Shown here one piece after another: positions 36,232 to 49,152 of a stretch of DNA of 64,000 bases. How positions within the stretch are numbered: the stretch's first letter is position 1; each line of letters begins with the position of its first letter. Source of the DNA: Hypomesus transpacificus (taxonomy: Eukaryota > Chordata > Actinopteri > Osmeriformes > Osmeridae); NCBI RefSeq assembly GCF_021917145.1, contig NC_061075.1:2463038-2527037 (forward strand), written 5' to 3'. The translations under genes were made by a program, and so were the position numbers. The notes beneath the pieces are model-generated. The model was given only the letters and a program-made list of their open reading frames with translations. It was not told where the DNA came from and ran no database searches.

Positions 36232-39218
36232 TCACTCATCCCATGTGTCTCCATACTTGTTCTTTTTCACTGTGAACACAAGAGAAGATGAACACAGTGT
36301 TACTCCAACCTGCCTGGTACATGACACAAGATGACTACAGTGTACACTTAGACATTTGATCTTATATACAGCTTCGATATGATGTCATTATATGTCATCT
36401 ATAATGTGACTGTATCGAACAGTTAACCCCACCAGAACGATCTCCCCCCCCCCCCCCCCCCCAAACCCACCTTCTCCCTCCCCCCACCCCCTGAACCACC
36501 TTCTCCCTCCCCCACCCCCAGACCCACCTTCTCCCTTCCCCCACCCCCAGACCCACCTTCTCCTTCCCCCCACCCCCTGAACCACCTTCTCCCTCCCTCC
36601 CCCCACCCCCAGACCCACCTTCTCCTTCCCCCCACCCCCTGAACCACCTTCTCCCTCCCTCCCCCCACCCCCTGAACCACCGTCTCCCCACCCCCAGACC
36701 CACCTTCTGCATGGGGGCCAGCCCGCCCTGCCCGAGGCTGCAGAGAAGCGTCGGCCTTCTGGGTCATGTTGACCTCGTAGTGCTCTCGGTTCCGGCTGCG
36801 GAGGTTCTCATACATAACAGGGTCCCTCCTGGGGCCTTCATCCTCCAGGTACGACGGTGCTGAGAACAGATGAGAACCAGGATGAGAACCAGGATGAGAA
36901 CCAGGATGAGAACCAGCATGAGAACCAGGATGAGAACCAGGATGAGAACCAGCATGATAACCAGGATAAGAACCAGGATGAGAACCAGGATGAGAACCAG
37001 CATGATAACCAGGATGAGAACCAGCATGAGAACCAGGATGAGAACCAGGATGAGAACCAGGAAGAGAACCAGGATGAGAACCAGGATGAGAACCAGCACG
37101 ATAACCAGGATAAGAACCAGGATGAGAACCAGGATGAGAACCAGGAAGAGAACCAGGATGAGAACCAGGATGAGAACCAGCACGATAACCAGGATAAGAA
37201 CCAGGATGAGAACCAGGATGAGAACCAGCATGAGAACCAGGATGAGAACCAGGATGAGAACCAGGATGAGAACCAGCACGATAACCAGGATAAGAACCAG
37301 GATGAGAACCAGGAAGAGAACCAGGAAGAGAACCAGCATGAGAACCAGGATAAGAACCAGGATGAGAACCAGGAAGAAAACCAGGATGAGGACATACGAC
37401 GAGTGGAGAGGTACAGCTCTGTGGTTAGAGCATTTGACTTAAGATCAAGAGGTTCAAATCCCTTCCCCACCCCTTCACTTTGGATAAAAATGTCTGCCTA
37501 ATAAATATCTTACATTAAAGTAATTATTATTAAATCAATACCTCATTATTATCCTTATTACTAAATTACTAAATGTTAAACAGATTTAATCTCAGATTAG
37601 CTGAGAGTACTGGGTGATGTCATCAATCTGAAATGTTGTCAGTACGCCAGCCATCAGAACTCTCGGGTCTCTACCTGGAGGGTTGATTATGTCATCACCA
37701 GGTGCCGAGGGGGCAGAGTCGCTGAATGCAGGCGGCTGATAGGCCGAGGAGAGGTCATTGCTGAAGGAGTCTGAGGCAGGAATAGGGACATAAGCAGCCT
37801 GCTGGGGATCCCCCATCTCTGATTGGGTCTGAGGAGCAAACCTTAGGCCAATGAAAAAACAAGGTACACCTGAAGATCCAATCACTTTACAGAGGTTCAT
37901 AGTACAACGCGGGCAAGCAATCGTTGCTTTGACGGATTGATGGCTGAAATGTGTACTCATTTGGACATAAGACTTACTGTTGGGGTATCTGGCGACGCCC
38001 TTGTCTCAAGGCTTCACCCAGTGGTGAATTCTCCAGGTTTTTGAACTTCTCCTGGCATACCTTTGCATAGGAAATCTTCCCTCCTATATACCCAACCATC
38101 CCAGCAACTACAACATAAAAAAAGACATTACGTTGATTTGAATAAAAAATGTCTGCTAAATGAATACGTTCTTCTTTTTCTTTTTTTTTATTACTCACAA
38201 ATTATTTTCGGCAAGGACCCGAAGCGTGGCGAGGGTGCGAGGACTCCTAAAAGTAACAAGTGGATTAGAGGGCTTCTGCAGGAAAGTGGATGGAGGAGAT
38301 GACAATCACGACCACTTACCTTTGGCAACAAGCACCTGAGTTACTCCCACTGCCACTGCAGAGAACGGCAGAGCTGGGAATGAAAAATTTTGTCATTAGA
38401 ACTAAAATACCGCATCCTTTCCAGCGTAAAAATTTACAAAACATACGCCGATTCCTTCTATCCACCATCTAGCGTCACGGTGGCGTATGAAAGGTGGTCA
38501 GTTAGAAGTGTGAGTTATGAAACTGGATACCCATATACAAGTTGAGGGCAGGGGATGATGCAAAACTTACGAGCAACGAAATAACGTCTGTGAGTGACAT
38601 ATTCGTCCACATATCAGTCTTGTTCATAAACATTTCAACTTACATCTGTACATGAAGCTTTCTTGGTTGCATTCTTTAAAGACTCGTTTCTCTTCCTCCG
38701 TAGGTACGTAGCCTGCCGTAAGCGCTGGATTCTGTTGAAACATCAGTTGTATTGCCCACTCTGAATACGTGTATTTCCTGACATGGATAGTTCTCCAACT
38801 TTCTCACACACAATAATGATCGGCCTTATCCGAAAACTATAAGATATAATAATAGCTAAGGTGTTAATCAAAGTCCATTGTACTGATTTCACTTGGTACA
38901 GAGGCTTGTTTTATGACCTGTGCACAGAAATGGTAGACTACCTAGCCTAGTTAGCTAGCCAGCTAGCATAACTACACTTGTCTTCAGCTTCCTCTCTTTG
39001 GCTGTTTAAGGGATTACAGACGGGTGTAACTGAATTATCCGTTTTTCTTTCCCATGAAACACGTCTATGTGATCGTGACTGTAGTATGATTGAGGCAGGT
39101 TTCTTAGCTAGCTAAATAGCTAGCAAACAGTTGTCCATGCGTAGTAACTGACCTGTTCGGGCTGTGCCCCGTCGTATGGCTGCGACGTGTCTGTGAATCC
39201 CGAAGATGAATGCGACAT
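36232..39218 (-). CDS. ociad1: OCIA domain-containing protein 1 (asrij)
   Basis: Eight minus-strand exons: 39153-39218, 38644-38731, 38373-38320, 38199-38246, 37978-38107, 37675-37841, 36704-36859 and 36232-36269; 248 residues (human 245). Start MSHSSSGFTDTSQPYDGAQP. The OCIA domain (about 25-110) reads EEEKRVFKECNQESFMYR, helix LPFSAVAVGVTQVLVAKG, PRFGSLPKIIFAGMVGYIGG, SYAKVCQEKFKNLENSPLGE. The tail has YENLRSRNREHYEVNMTQKA and the invariant end KKNKYGDTWDE. It is a mitochondrial inner membrane and endosomal protein; in flies and mice asrij maintains blood-cell progenitors, and it affects electron transport. Tandem repeats flank exon 7 on both sides. It is divergent from fryl. Confidence 0.96.
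36440..36706 (-). repeat. Minisatellite seeded on ociad1 exon 7 donor
   Basis: The minus-strand junction is GCAGAAG|GTGGGTCTGG (exon end 36704). Intron 7 continues with about eight units of 27-33 bp: GAGAAGGTGGGTCTGGGGGT or GAGAAGGTGGTTCAGGGGGT. Each keeps GAAGGTGG, a copy of the donor core. It ends in a G-run (36444-36461 as C). Confidence 0.9.
36861..37392 (-). repeat. 12-bp minisatellite against ociad1 exon 7 acceptor
   Basis: About 43 copies of GATGAGAACCAG (minus: CTGGTTCTCATC), with variants GATAAG, GAAGAG, CATGAG and CACGATAACCAG in a higher-order order. On the minus strand it runs directly into the acceptor CTGTTCTCAG|CACC of exon 7, whose CTGTTCTCA is itself a diverged unit. Because the unit is 12 bp all frames stay open, giving spurious Asp-Glu-Asn-Gln frames. 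Confidence 0.95.
37393..37510 (+). mobile_element. SINE fragment, tRNA-Cys-like head plus fish SINE tail
   Basis: Head TGTGGTTAGAGCATTTGACT with a B-box-like GGTTCAAATCCC, then CACTTTGGATAAAAATGTCT and GCCTAATAAAT. The body between is very short. Located in ociad1 intron 6 just after the 12-bp minisatellite. Confidence 0.6.
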
Positions 39219-39830
39219 TACTCCCAATATAGTTACGACCGACTAAGTACTTGCTGGCAACCTTGAAGTTGGGTGACAATTTCGCCAATTATACTTTAAA
39301 ATATGTAGTTTGTTAGCTCGCTAGCCGTGTGGCTGAAATGACCTCCAGCCGATTACGAGATTTCTTGATGCAAATGACAAATTTACAGCAGAGGGCGCTA
39401 GAGTGTAAAGTTTACAGCGCACGCACGCTCGTCAGCTATGCATTGCCATCCATTTAGTTTCCCACTCCCGGGTCGCCCTGGCAAGCAAGTTGGAACTGGA
39501 GACACTCAATAGAAACAGTACTAGTCTGGCTAGGATGCAGTCGGTGTCACTTTAATTCCAAAATATATACATATTGTATAATGTCATGGCTTCATCCCGA
39601 CGCCAGCTGAATAAAGCCCTCTTTACACAATGAACGTAACTATTCATATTACGCAAACTCCTTCTGATTCAAGTCCACGCACGTCATCGGGCGAAGCGGG
39701 TGCGCAAATCTTGGTTCATCCTTCGCACAAACGCCATCCAATCACCGCGTGTCTATCAGAATCGACGTATGATTGCCACAGGCTGAACAAATAGCTGGGG
39801 GAAAAATCCCTCACCGATCTTACTGCAGGC
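39219..39830. promoter_or_regulatory. ociad1-fryl bidirectional promoter region
   Basis: Lies between the ociad1 start codon and the likely 5' exon of fryl on the opposite strand. CpG words cluster (GGGCGAAGCGGGTGCGCAAA near 39690). No coding exon. The exact start sites cannot be set from sequence. Confidence 0.55.
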
Positions 39831-40037
39831 TTCGTTGCTATTCGACGAGTTTTCGGTCTTTAGAAAAATGAGAAGAACGGTCTAAATTCAATAAGGGAAT
39901 ACGGAGGCGGGGACGTACACAAATGGTAAAATATCCCTACTGCGGGCCGAGCAATAGAGGAGTTTCACGGTTGGAAAAAGCTACCCTCTGCGAAAGGACT
40001 AGTTGAATTGCAAGCAAGCCAAGCGCACTTTAAAGAG
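39831..40037 (+). other. fryl: Probable non-coding 5' exon of fryl
   Basis: CpG-containing stretch ending in a consensus donor AAAGAG|GTAAGC (donor at 40038). It contains no long frame. Its position, divergent from ociad1 and upstream of all fryl coding exons, fits the main fryl promoter. The left edge is arbitrary. Confidence 0.5.
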
Positions 40038-41970
40038 GTAAGCAAGGCGGACAGTACGATCTCACCAGCTAAACATCCTCGAGTTGTGGGGTTAGCTAAG
40101 CTAGCTAAAGGATATCGTTTAGAATACCCGTACCGCCCCAAGGTTTACCGGGTAACTTCTGACTACACCCCAGAACTTCCTTGAGTATCCTATCACTAGA
40201 ACATATCACAACATGTATGTTATTAGACAGCAGTGAATTAAAGATAAGTACCTAGCTGGAACTTGGTGTGAAACAATGACCCTGGATAAATTATGTTGAC
40301 CCTACCTGTCACAAGATAGAGATTTTTGACAGATTCGTGATGTAAGCATACACCCCTTCAAATAGTGTTCCTGAGAACTTCATTTATACTGTCCAACCAC
40401 TTTCTAAACCCTTTTCTAACAATAAAGTGCAGTGCTACAAATTCAGATTAAAACTACATTTAATCTGTAAAAAGTAGCTGACTTCTCTGTACTCCGCCTT
40501 GCCATATGACGTGCCAGTACCCGACAGAGCCAAAACGATGTTATATAAACTTATTATCGTCACCTCGTAAAGCTAGCTAGTCAGAACAGAAGCCACACCA
40601 GTAGACTTTGCTAGCGCGAGGGTAATTCATGACTGGTAGCAAGCTAGTGCTAACGCACTTCTGCACCAAGCGCCTGTTCAGTTGGCCTGTGTGCAGGTTA
40701 ATGTCATTTATCTAGATAGTGAATTATTATGTTTATGACGAGCTGTCAGGCTAACCACAGTAGCTAGAAAGCGTTTTACCCTCCTACTCAGTCCACTTGC
40801 CTTGACAAATCCAAGCTAGCCACATTACGCTAGCTAAGTAACGTTAGCTGATTATTGTTGCAGGCAGAAGAATCTATGCTACCTCAGCTAGCTTCAATCA
40901 CAGCAGCGAAGGCATTGTTATCAAAACCATGAGCTGTATTAGTAATATACATTAACGTGGCTCAATACACATTTATACATAGACCGTAGGTTACTTTGCT
41001 AGTTGAAAAAAGTGGCGCAGAGAGTTTGTTTACGTCATGACTTAAAACGGCGTGTTCCCTTTTTGAAAAGGGTAGTCTAGCTAACAATAAAAACTGTCAA
41101 ACTGATTGTTCAGACATGTAGCTCTAGCTTTAAGTGAAATAATGTTGGGGGTTCGGTAGTTTGTTCAAGCAACCAATATCTGTCCATCAATAGTAAAAAA
41201 AAAAAAAAAAAAAAATCACAGCATTTATTAATTTTCTTAGCTTGGTGTATTACAGTCTGAATATTATCTATAACTGTGAAACATCTGAACACGGGAGTCA
41301 GTCAGCTTTGTTTGAGCAGTAGTTTTTAGATGTAGACCAGATAGATGTTAGATAATTGAGATGTTACCCTTAGAATCTCTCCAGGCCTTTCCTGTGCAGG
41401 TCTGCAAGCCTGTGACACAGGAAAATCCTGTGACACTGGAAAGGGTTGTGTGTCAGGTCTATTTGGTGCGGTATATTTGGAGAACAACCTATATTATTAT
41501 GATTATTTAGTTATCAGGGGCTGTTAAATTTGCAGCAAACAAGACTCACAATAGTGCACTTGTTCTTTTTGTGTGGAGAGAGCAGTTAGACTGGAACTCT
41601 CTGGCTGGCGGAGGAATCTGGTGGGACAGCAGGGAGGCCAGAGGGAGCTGGAGATGGGGCCAGCTATTTCAGACGTAGGCTGAAGGCCACAAGGGCTTCT
41701 TGGTCCAGAGGAGGAGCGTCTGTCTGTCTGGCTTTCGCAGGCCTCGCGTGAACGCTGCTCGGGCTCAGAATAATCAGCGGCCAATTAATTCAAGACCTTT
41801 GGTGCCCTTTTCATTGTTGCATAAATACGTTTAGTGACGTCAGCTGTCCGGTGACAGATGGACGCATGCAAACTCTTTATCTGATCTGATGCCGTGTTCT
41901 CAGAGCTCTACAGAGAAGCACTCAGAGAGCGGCAGAGTCAGGGCATCTCTGGCTCCAGGAACAGTTGTCT

Positions 41971-42061
<91 letters not shown>

Positions 42062-42076
42062 TCTCTCTCTCTGTGT

Positions 42077-42108
<32 letters not shown>

Positions 42109-42175
42109 TCTGTGTTCAGTCTCTCTCTCCCTCTGTTCTCTCTCTCTCTCTCTGTTCTCTCTCTTTCTCATGAGA
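41971..42175. repeat. (TC)n microsatellite
   Basis: About 90 bases of pure CT followed by interrupted CTCTCTGTGTT units. Intronic to fryl. Confidence 0.95.
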
Positions 42176-42751
42176 TAGAGATGTGTTTGTATGTTGTGTA
42201 TATAGTTCACGTAACACAAAACCATAGCGTTGTTGGGACAGCGGTATTACCATAACTTGCCACAAAAACCACCCTTTTTTCTAGTTGTGTGACTGGTCAG
42301 GTATGAGATCCCTGGTGAAGAGTGAACCACTGAGGTCTCCCTCTCTGTCCAATCCAGACCAAAGGTCTGTGATCCTCCCACATCCCTGTTTGGACAGGCC
42401 ACTGGTGGGGCAGATGTGTACACGCACACATAGACACACACACATAGACACACACACACAGACACACACACACAGACACACGCGTACGGTAGACACACAG
42501 ACATGGACGCACGCAGACATGCACACACGCACGTATACTAGTAGACACATACAGTCTCTTTCCACAGAAAGTGCTGGGAACCTGTCCTGATTGCAGAGGG
42601 AGGGCTCGTCTATCAGCGATTACCCGGGACATAAATCTGGGGAATGTGTTTGGTTCTATCCAGTAAGGCATTAATGGCATTGATGAAAGTAGGGATGAAA
42701 GACCAGACCGAGTAGACCTACCCACCCCCGTAAGCTGTTCTCCTGCTAGGC

Positions 42752-42754
<3 letters not shown>

Positions 42755-42785
<31 letters not shown>
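42755..42785. repeat. 31-base C homopolymer
   Basis: Uninterrupted run of about 31 C. The length is likely to be unreliable in any assembly. Confidence 0.9.
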
Positions 42786-43329
42786 ACTCCTCGCACCAGG
42801 ATTACAGCAGAGTTCCCATGCATGTCCAGAGGTGACCACTAAAATATGATGATGTAACCCCGGAGGGCCGAGCGAGCAGCAAGCCTGGCCCCTCTCTCCG
42901 AGGCCTTTCCGGTTCATTCTGTAATGACGGTCAGTTATGCAAGCGACGCTCGGCGTTTACCAAGTATGTGGTTTTGACGCGAGGGTGAGGTGACCCTTTT
43001 GGCTGCAGTATGGGTCAGTGTTGAGGAAAAATCGTCCTGTTTCACTTCTCGGCAGGAGACAAGAGGATGTGCTTCGCCCCTTCCACCATTGTGTCGCCTT
43101 CAGCCAATCAGACAGGGTCTTTAGCCTGGCATGTGCGACAGCCTGGATTTGGGCTCGTTGTACGTGTGCTGGGTGTGTTGTTTTACCTGCAACACCTGCT
43201 CCTGTGTCTTCTGACCCCAGGTGACCCGGGGGCTGTATCAGGCTGACAGGAAGTGAGTCACTGCTGTGTTCCTATTAACCAGCTCCTGTCGACCACATTG
43301 TTGATTAAACCAGAACAGTTGGTTTATGG

Positions 43330-43361
<32 letters not shown>

Positions 43362-45648
43362 CTGTGTGTGTGCGCTTGTTTGCTTGAAGCTGAATAATTA
43401 ACCTGAACCGCAGCAGGAAGGAAAAACGTAAAAAAGCTGCTAACCTTTGCATGTTAGTTTGACTAAAGGCGCCATTGCCACTTTAGAAAGGGGTTACACA
43501 CACACAGCCACACGCACACAGCCTCACGCATGCATAGCTGTTCCTTATTAGAGCGACTCCTCCCTGTAAAGTTGTGCCACTCTGAAAATAAAAGGCTCTT
43601 TCTCATTAGATGCACTGAGAGGTTGTTTTCTGCGACACAGAAAGGCGGCTTTAGCTCAAAATAGCCTATAATTGAGCCTTGGCAGGGCCAAGTATTCTTG
43701 GCTTGGTGAGAGTTGGGAACGGCTTGGCCCAACTGATGTTTGACTTCACCAGAGAAACCACCCTGTCCTCTCCAGAAGAAGACCTGCCTGGGCCTCCAGC
43801 TCTCTGTGTGGCTGTGTGTGTGTGTTTGTGGCTGTGTGTCACTGTGTTTTTCTTTGTGAATCTGTGTGTCTCTGAGTGTGTATACCTGGGGACACCTCTC
43901 TCGTATCTTGTTTTCAAAGTCCCTCATGGTGGGAGGGGGGGGGGAGAGCTCTTTAAACATTCAAATATCATTTCTGTCTGTGCGGTCACATCAAAGGCCT
44001 GTCCGTCAGGATAGCATCTCCCTGTTTCCTGGCCCGTCAGCGCTAGTGATTACACGGCGTCCAGGCCTGTCATTAGCCGCTGGGGGATCCGGGTGGAAAC
44101 GAGTCGGTTTCTCCCGCATGCTCGCATCTGCTTGGGAGAACTCAACTATTCAAGCATAACCTTTGGAAGCCATGTTTGGGAATGTGCGTGTGTGTGTGTG
44201 TGTGTGTGTGTGAGGACTGGAATGACCCTCTTCACTGGACGGTAGAGGGGTTCAGCTCATTCGTTAGAGAAGTTGAATGCAGAGGTCGCAGGTTCAAATC
44301 TATAATAGTTAAAAGCGTCTGCTAAACAAATACATGAAGTCATCAAGGTGGCTGGTCTGGGTCGTTTGTACTTCCCCTCCCTCTCTCCCAGCTGGAGACA
44401 AGCTGCCCTGTACTGTTTGGTTCGTGACAAGGACCCTACCTGGGATTAGATATAGTGTGTGTGTGTGTGAACTGTAAATGTTTGTTCATGACCGTGACCT
44501 TACCTGTCTCTTCTCCAGCTGGATCTAGGCCTATATATAGTGTGTGTGTGTGTGTACATGTTTGGTACATGAGCAGCACTTCCTGCCCGGGATGTGACTA
44601 CTTCCTCTCTTCTTCTGCTGTGATGCCACTATATATAGAGCACGACCTTAGTGTGTGTCACTGTGTGTGTGTGTGTGTGTCTGAGACTGTGTGTGTGTGT
44701 GTGTGTCTGGAACTTTGTGTGTGTCTGAGACTGTGTGTGTGTGTTGTGGTCTCTGTTTCCCCAGTGTTCTCATGGCTCTATGTGTTTCTGGAGCAGCTAA
44801 GCGAGCAGGAAGTCAGCTCTGTTATTCACAGGTCTGTCACCAAGTTAGACGCACCGTGTGTGTTTCAGTGAATGTGTGTGTGTGTGAGTGACTGAATGTG
44901 TGTGTGTGTGTGTGTGTGTGTGGGGGGGGATTTCCGTCAGTTCTGGGTGTTTTCAGTTTCAACTTGGTGACAGTGCTGACCTGTTCTCACACTTTAAGCC
45001 CTTTAGTATGCTCTTGTACCACAAACACACACATTCTCACGCTGGCTGACTGGCAAATCGCCATGTCTTAATAGTCTACATGTATTCATTTAGCAGACGG
45101 TTTTAGACTAACGTGTAGCCTAATATTTCTCTCCCAATGCATTTGCTCTGAATTGAGTCTTAAAAATTCCAGAACAAAGGAATCCCCCTTTCAGTTCATG
45201 TCTTTTACAATCCAGCAGCGAGTGTTTTCTAAAATCTCAAATGTTATGGAACCTGAATGAGCTGTGACGGAAGTGCAGCTTCAGGTACGAGCTCGCTCGA
45301 ATGTATCTCTGTTATCACTGAGCGGAAAGGTGTCTTGGTTATCACTGAGCTAAAAGGTATCTTATGTAACTGGTCGAGGGAGGGAGGTGTAATCTCCAGA
45401 TTATTGCTCAGGAAATTGTAATCCTGGCTGTTCTCTGCCTGCCGGGCCGGACCGGGCTGCAGCAGAACCTAGCTGACCTGGGTTACCCCGACCTCTGACC
45501 TGGGTACTGCTACCCTGACCTCTGACTCTGTCAAGTGCTGTATATTTATTAAATTAAGATTAGGGTTAGTATGTCTGGTCGTCGCTGTGTTGAACCATGT
45601 CGTTTTTGGTGTCTTTTTGAGAGATGATGCGTTTCCTGTGTGTTCCAG

Positions 45649-45712
45649 ATCGCAGTGTCATCGTGGGACCCGTGCTTCCTGCCCCTCCCGGCTGCTGCCC
45701 TATGGCCTGAAG
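45649..45712 (+). other. Possible 5' leader exon of fryl
   Basis: A 64-base segment bounded by TGTGTTCCAG and GTAGGC splice signals, GC-rich inside poorer surroundings. It has no stop in one frame but no homology that I recognise. It could be an untranslated leader exon or a chance pairing of signals. Confidence 0.25.
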
Positions 45713-47281
45713 GTAGGCCACGCCTCCTCCTCTCTGGGGGGTGGAGGGAGGGAAAGGGGGGGGGGGGGGGCGATCAACCTCCTCCATGCTCAGATAAGCA
45801 CTGTGGGAACGGTGGATTAGCCCAACTTCACCCTCTGGAAGGGGGGGGGGGGGAGCGGGGGGCATTAGAGCGCGACACGTTCGTTGATCAGCCGTGAGCC
45901 TTTGCTTGTTCTGCCGGAGCAAAACTGCTGGTGGACACCGACGTGGGAGCCTGGACACTTCGCGGTGGACGTCAGGGTGCGCTCGGTTCGGCCTCTCGTG
46001 CGTGCCGTGTGGCACTTGAACCACGTAGTGAGAACTTGGCTATGTGATCGGTCGCATGTGCTGTTTTCGTTTTTGGGAGCGACGGTCAGCCACTGGCGAG
46101 GGTCCTAAGGCTGACCTCGGGTCCTGACACGAGACGCACCGACTGTGTGAGACTGAACAGTGGATTCTGTGCAGGCAGAGAAACAGAGAGACAGACAGGT
46201 ATACAGACAGACAGGTAGGCAGACAGTTCTGCAGGCCAGTCTATATACCAGGCCAGTCTATATACCAGGCCAGTCTATATAACACACTCTTTGGAGTCTG
46301 TGGCATCAGGAAATGCTGACGGTGCGGCGCCCTGACCTCCCCAATGCAGTGCGTGTCGTGACCACCGGGGGGCGCTCCAGTATCACTGGCCACACCACCC
46401 TGCTGCTGCTGAGATGTGGACGCAGCTCTCTGACCCTGCTGTCAGGGGAGGGAGGGTTATCATGGGTGGAAGAGGGGAAGAAGGGAGGGAGGGTTATGGC
46501 TGGAAGAGAAAGAGGGCGGGAGCTGGATGAAAGGTGCCAGGAAAGGAGTGAGAGGGTGAGAGATAGAGAGCATCAGGGTCAGGAAAGGTGAGGGAGGGAG
46601 GGAGTGATGATGCTGTGTGTGTGTGTGTGTGAGAACCCTAAGCAGCAGAGGAACGCTGAGTATTGTTCCCTGCTTCCTCTTCCACATTCCTGCATGATTG
46701 GTATCTGGGCCTCCTGCTCTATTGTTCCAACCCAACATGGCCAACCTGGCCCCCACACCCTGGACCCCCACACCCTGGCCCCCCACACCCTGGCCCCCAC
46801 GCCCTGGACCCCACACCCTGGCCCCCACGCCGTGGCCCCCACACCCTCAGCAACATGGCCAACAGTGTGTGTGTGTGTGTGTGTGTGTGTGAAGAGAGAC
46901 TGGATAGAGAGGGGGGTAATCGTGGAATACTGAACTACATGGCACTACAATGTAACAATAATGTTTTCATTTACATATGGGGATGATTTGAACCTGCAAC
47001 CTTGATTTGCAGTCAAATGCTCTAACCATTGCTACACACAGTGAACCCAGCATTGTACAAACAGAGGAGAGGAACGCAATCAGCATCCCCATGTTGTTGA
47101 TTTCATCATCCTCCCCCCTCCCCTCCCCCAGGGCCTGGACTAGGCAGGGGGTTGAGGGGGGGGGGGGGTGCTCAGCACACACTGTCCTCTTCACCACTCT
47201 CAACACAGTGTACTCTGTTCTGTCATTACAGTCTGCATGCTGGCCTCTAGGGGGCATGTGCCTGCCAAAACCCTGACTCTG

Positions 47282-47317
<36 letters not shown>

Positions 47318-48165
47318 GTCTCTCTCTGTCTCTCTCTGTCTCTGCTCTCTCTCTGTCTCCCCCGCTCTCTCTCTCCCACTCTCTTTCTCCCTCTGCTGTC
47401 TTGTGTTTGTTCTGCTCTCTTTTCTTTCTGCACTCACACACACACACGCACACATACACACACAGACACACACACACCAACAACCACAACAACAAATGTA
47501 GTTGGTGCCGGGTGGATACAACTAACAATGACATTGGAAAAAGTGTTTATTTCCGATTTTTCCTTTCTGTGTGTGTAAGAGTTTGTATTCTGAGTGTGTG
47601 TGTGTGATGTGAGAGTGTGTGTGTTTGGTAGAGAGCAGCTTCAGCAGCAACACTGTACCAGTCTGAAGAACAGTTACATCATCGGCCTGACATTCTTATA
47701 CTGAGGCCCTGGGTGTGAACACTTCCTCTTTCTCTGGTCACGCACACACACATGCACACACACATGCACACACACACATGCACACACACATGCACACACT
47801 CACTCACACGCACACACACACACAGTCATACACTCACACATAGTCACTCTGGCACGCACGCATGTACACACTACACAAACTTGCTACACAAACAAGAGTT
47901 GTCACGGCTTGTTTTTGGTCTTTGTTTTGCAATTGTTTTGCAAACAACCCAGCTTGGCTCACAAAATGACCTTGTTGTTCCACTAATGAACCTAGGGGGC
48001 GATGCTGGGTGAAGTGTCCTGGTGCTGGTGTATATTGCGTCTGTGTGTGTGTGGTAGCTTACATGACACAGCTTCCCTCATGATAAGGGTTATCTCCCAG
48101 GGCAGGCCAAAGAAGGAGCAGGACTCAACTCTTTCACTTTCCTTTCTCTTACCACAGATCCTTCA

Positions 48166-48167
<2 letters not shown>

Positions 48168-48237
<70 letters not shown>

Positions 48238-48288
48238 TCTCTTTCTCTCTTCTCTCTTCCTCTTTCTCTCTTCTCTTTCTCTTTCTCT

Positions 48289-48335
<47 letters not shown>
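48168..48335. repeat. (TC)n / (TTTCTC)n microsatellite
   Basis: Pure CT at both ends with TTTCTC units in the middle. Frames crossing it are low complexity only. Confidence 0.95.
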
Positions 48336-49152
48336 CCTCTTTGTCATCCCTCCCTTCCCCACATCTTTCACTCTGTCCTCATCCCTCTCTGACTCCTTCA
48401 TCCCTCGCTCCGTCTGCAGGGGCGAGAGACGCCAGCAGGGCTGTTGTGTTCTCAGTTTTGATTGGCTGAGGGCCCAGACGGGCCTTATCTCGTGTGGAAC
48501 ATGTCCTGGGCCCGCCCCTGATAGCGGCAGGCTGGCCACGCCCTCTTTTAATGATGTCACTCTTGGGGAAGAGTGCCACGCTAGCGCGTGTGTGTCCACT
48601 CCCCTGCCGAGCACACAGGTGGGGTTTGCTGCTGGGATCTGGTCTGACGACAGCTGCTTCTCTGGGCTTCAGCTGGCACAGAGACGCAGGGCAGGGCTCA
48701 GAGAGGTAGAGGAGAGGAGAGCACAGTACAGTAGAGTTCAGAGAGGTTGAGGAGAGGAGAGCACAGTACAGTAGAGTTCAGAGAGGTAGAGCAGAGAACA
48801 TTAGAGCAGATAAGCAGCAGACTGCAGTAACAGTACAGCAGGCTGCAGGTTGGTACAGGGGTGGCCTGGCCTTCAGGAGAGGGGGAGAGAGAAAAAGAGG
48901 GGGAGAGAGAGAGCGAGAGGGAGAGGGGGGAGTCGGGGTGAGATGGGGTTGCAGGACCAAGGCCACACAGTGACAGAGCAGTTGGACCGAGAGCTGGACT
49001 AAGAAAGGGAGAGCTACAAAGAGACATGCGAAGAAGCATAAAGAGAGAGATGGAGACTTTATGTGCAGAGAGACACATTGACGTATAGAGGCAGAGGGAG
49101 AGCTTGGAGAGAGGGAGTGATAAAGAAAGGTAGCGAGGCGTGGTGCGCTGAG

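Larger units (their letters stand above)
40038..49062. other. Long fryl 5' intron or intergenic DNA
   Basis: Nine kilobases without a recognised gene. It holds a poly-A run (41194-41213), the TC microsatellite at 41971-42175, the C-run at 42755-42785, SINE pieces (44245-44340, 45075-45115, 46981-47040), repeats AGGCCAGTCTATATACC x3 (46225-46285) and CACCCTGGCCCCCA (46745-46850), and TC runs at 47280-47350 and 48168-48330. One splice-bounded 64-base segment (45649-45712) is listed separately. Confidence 0.6.

Noticed and set aside
36857-37501. Open frame coding Asp-Glu-Asn-Gln repeats (214 residues)
   Set aside because: It is the 12-bp intronic minisatellite of ociad1; unit length divisible by three keeps every frame open on both strands.
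46313-46591. Frame beginning MLTVRRPDLPNAVRVV
   Set aside because: No homology and no good splice boundaries; the second half is a GA-rich repeat.
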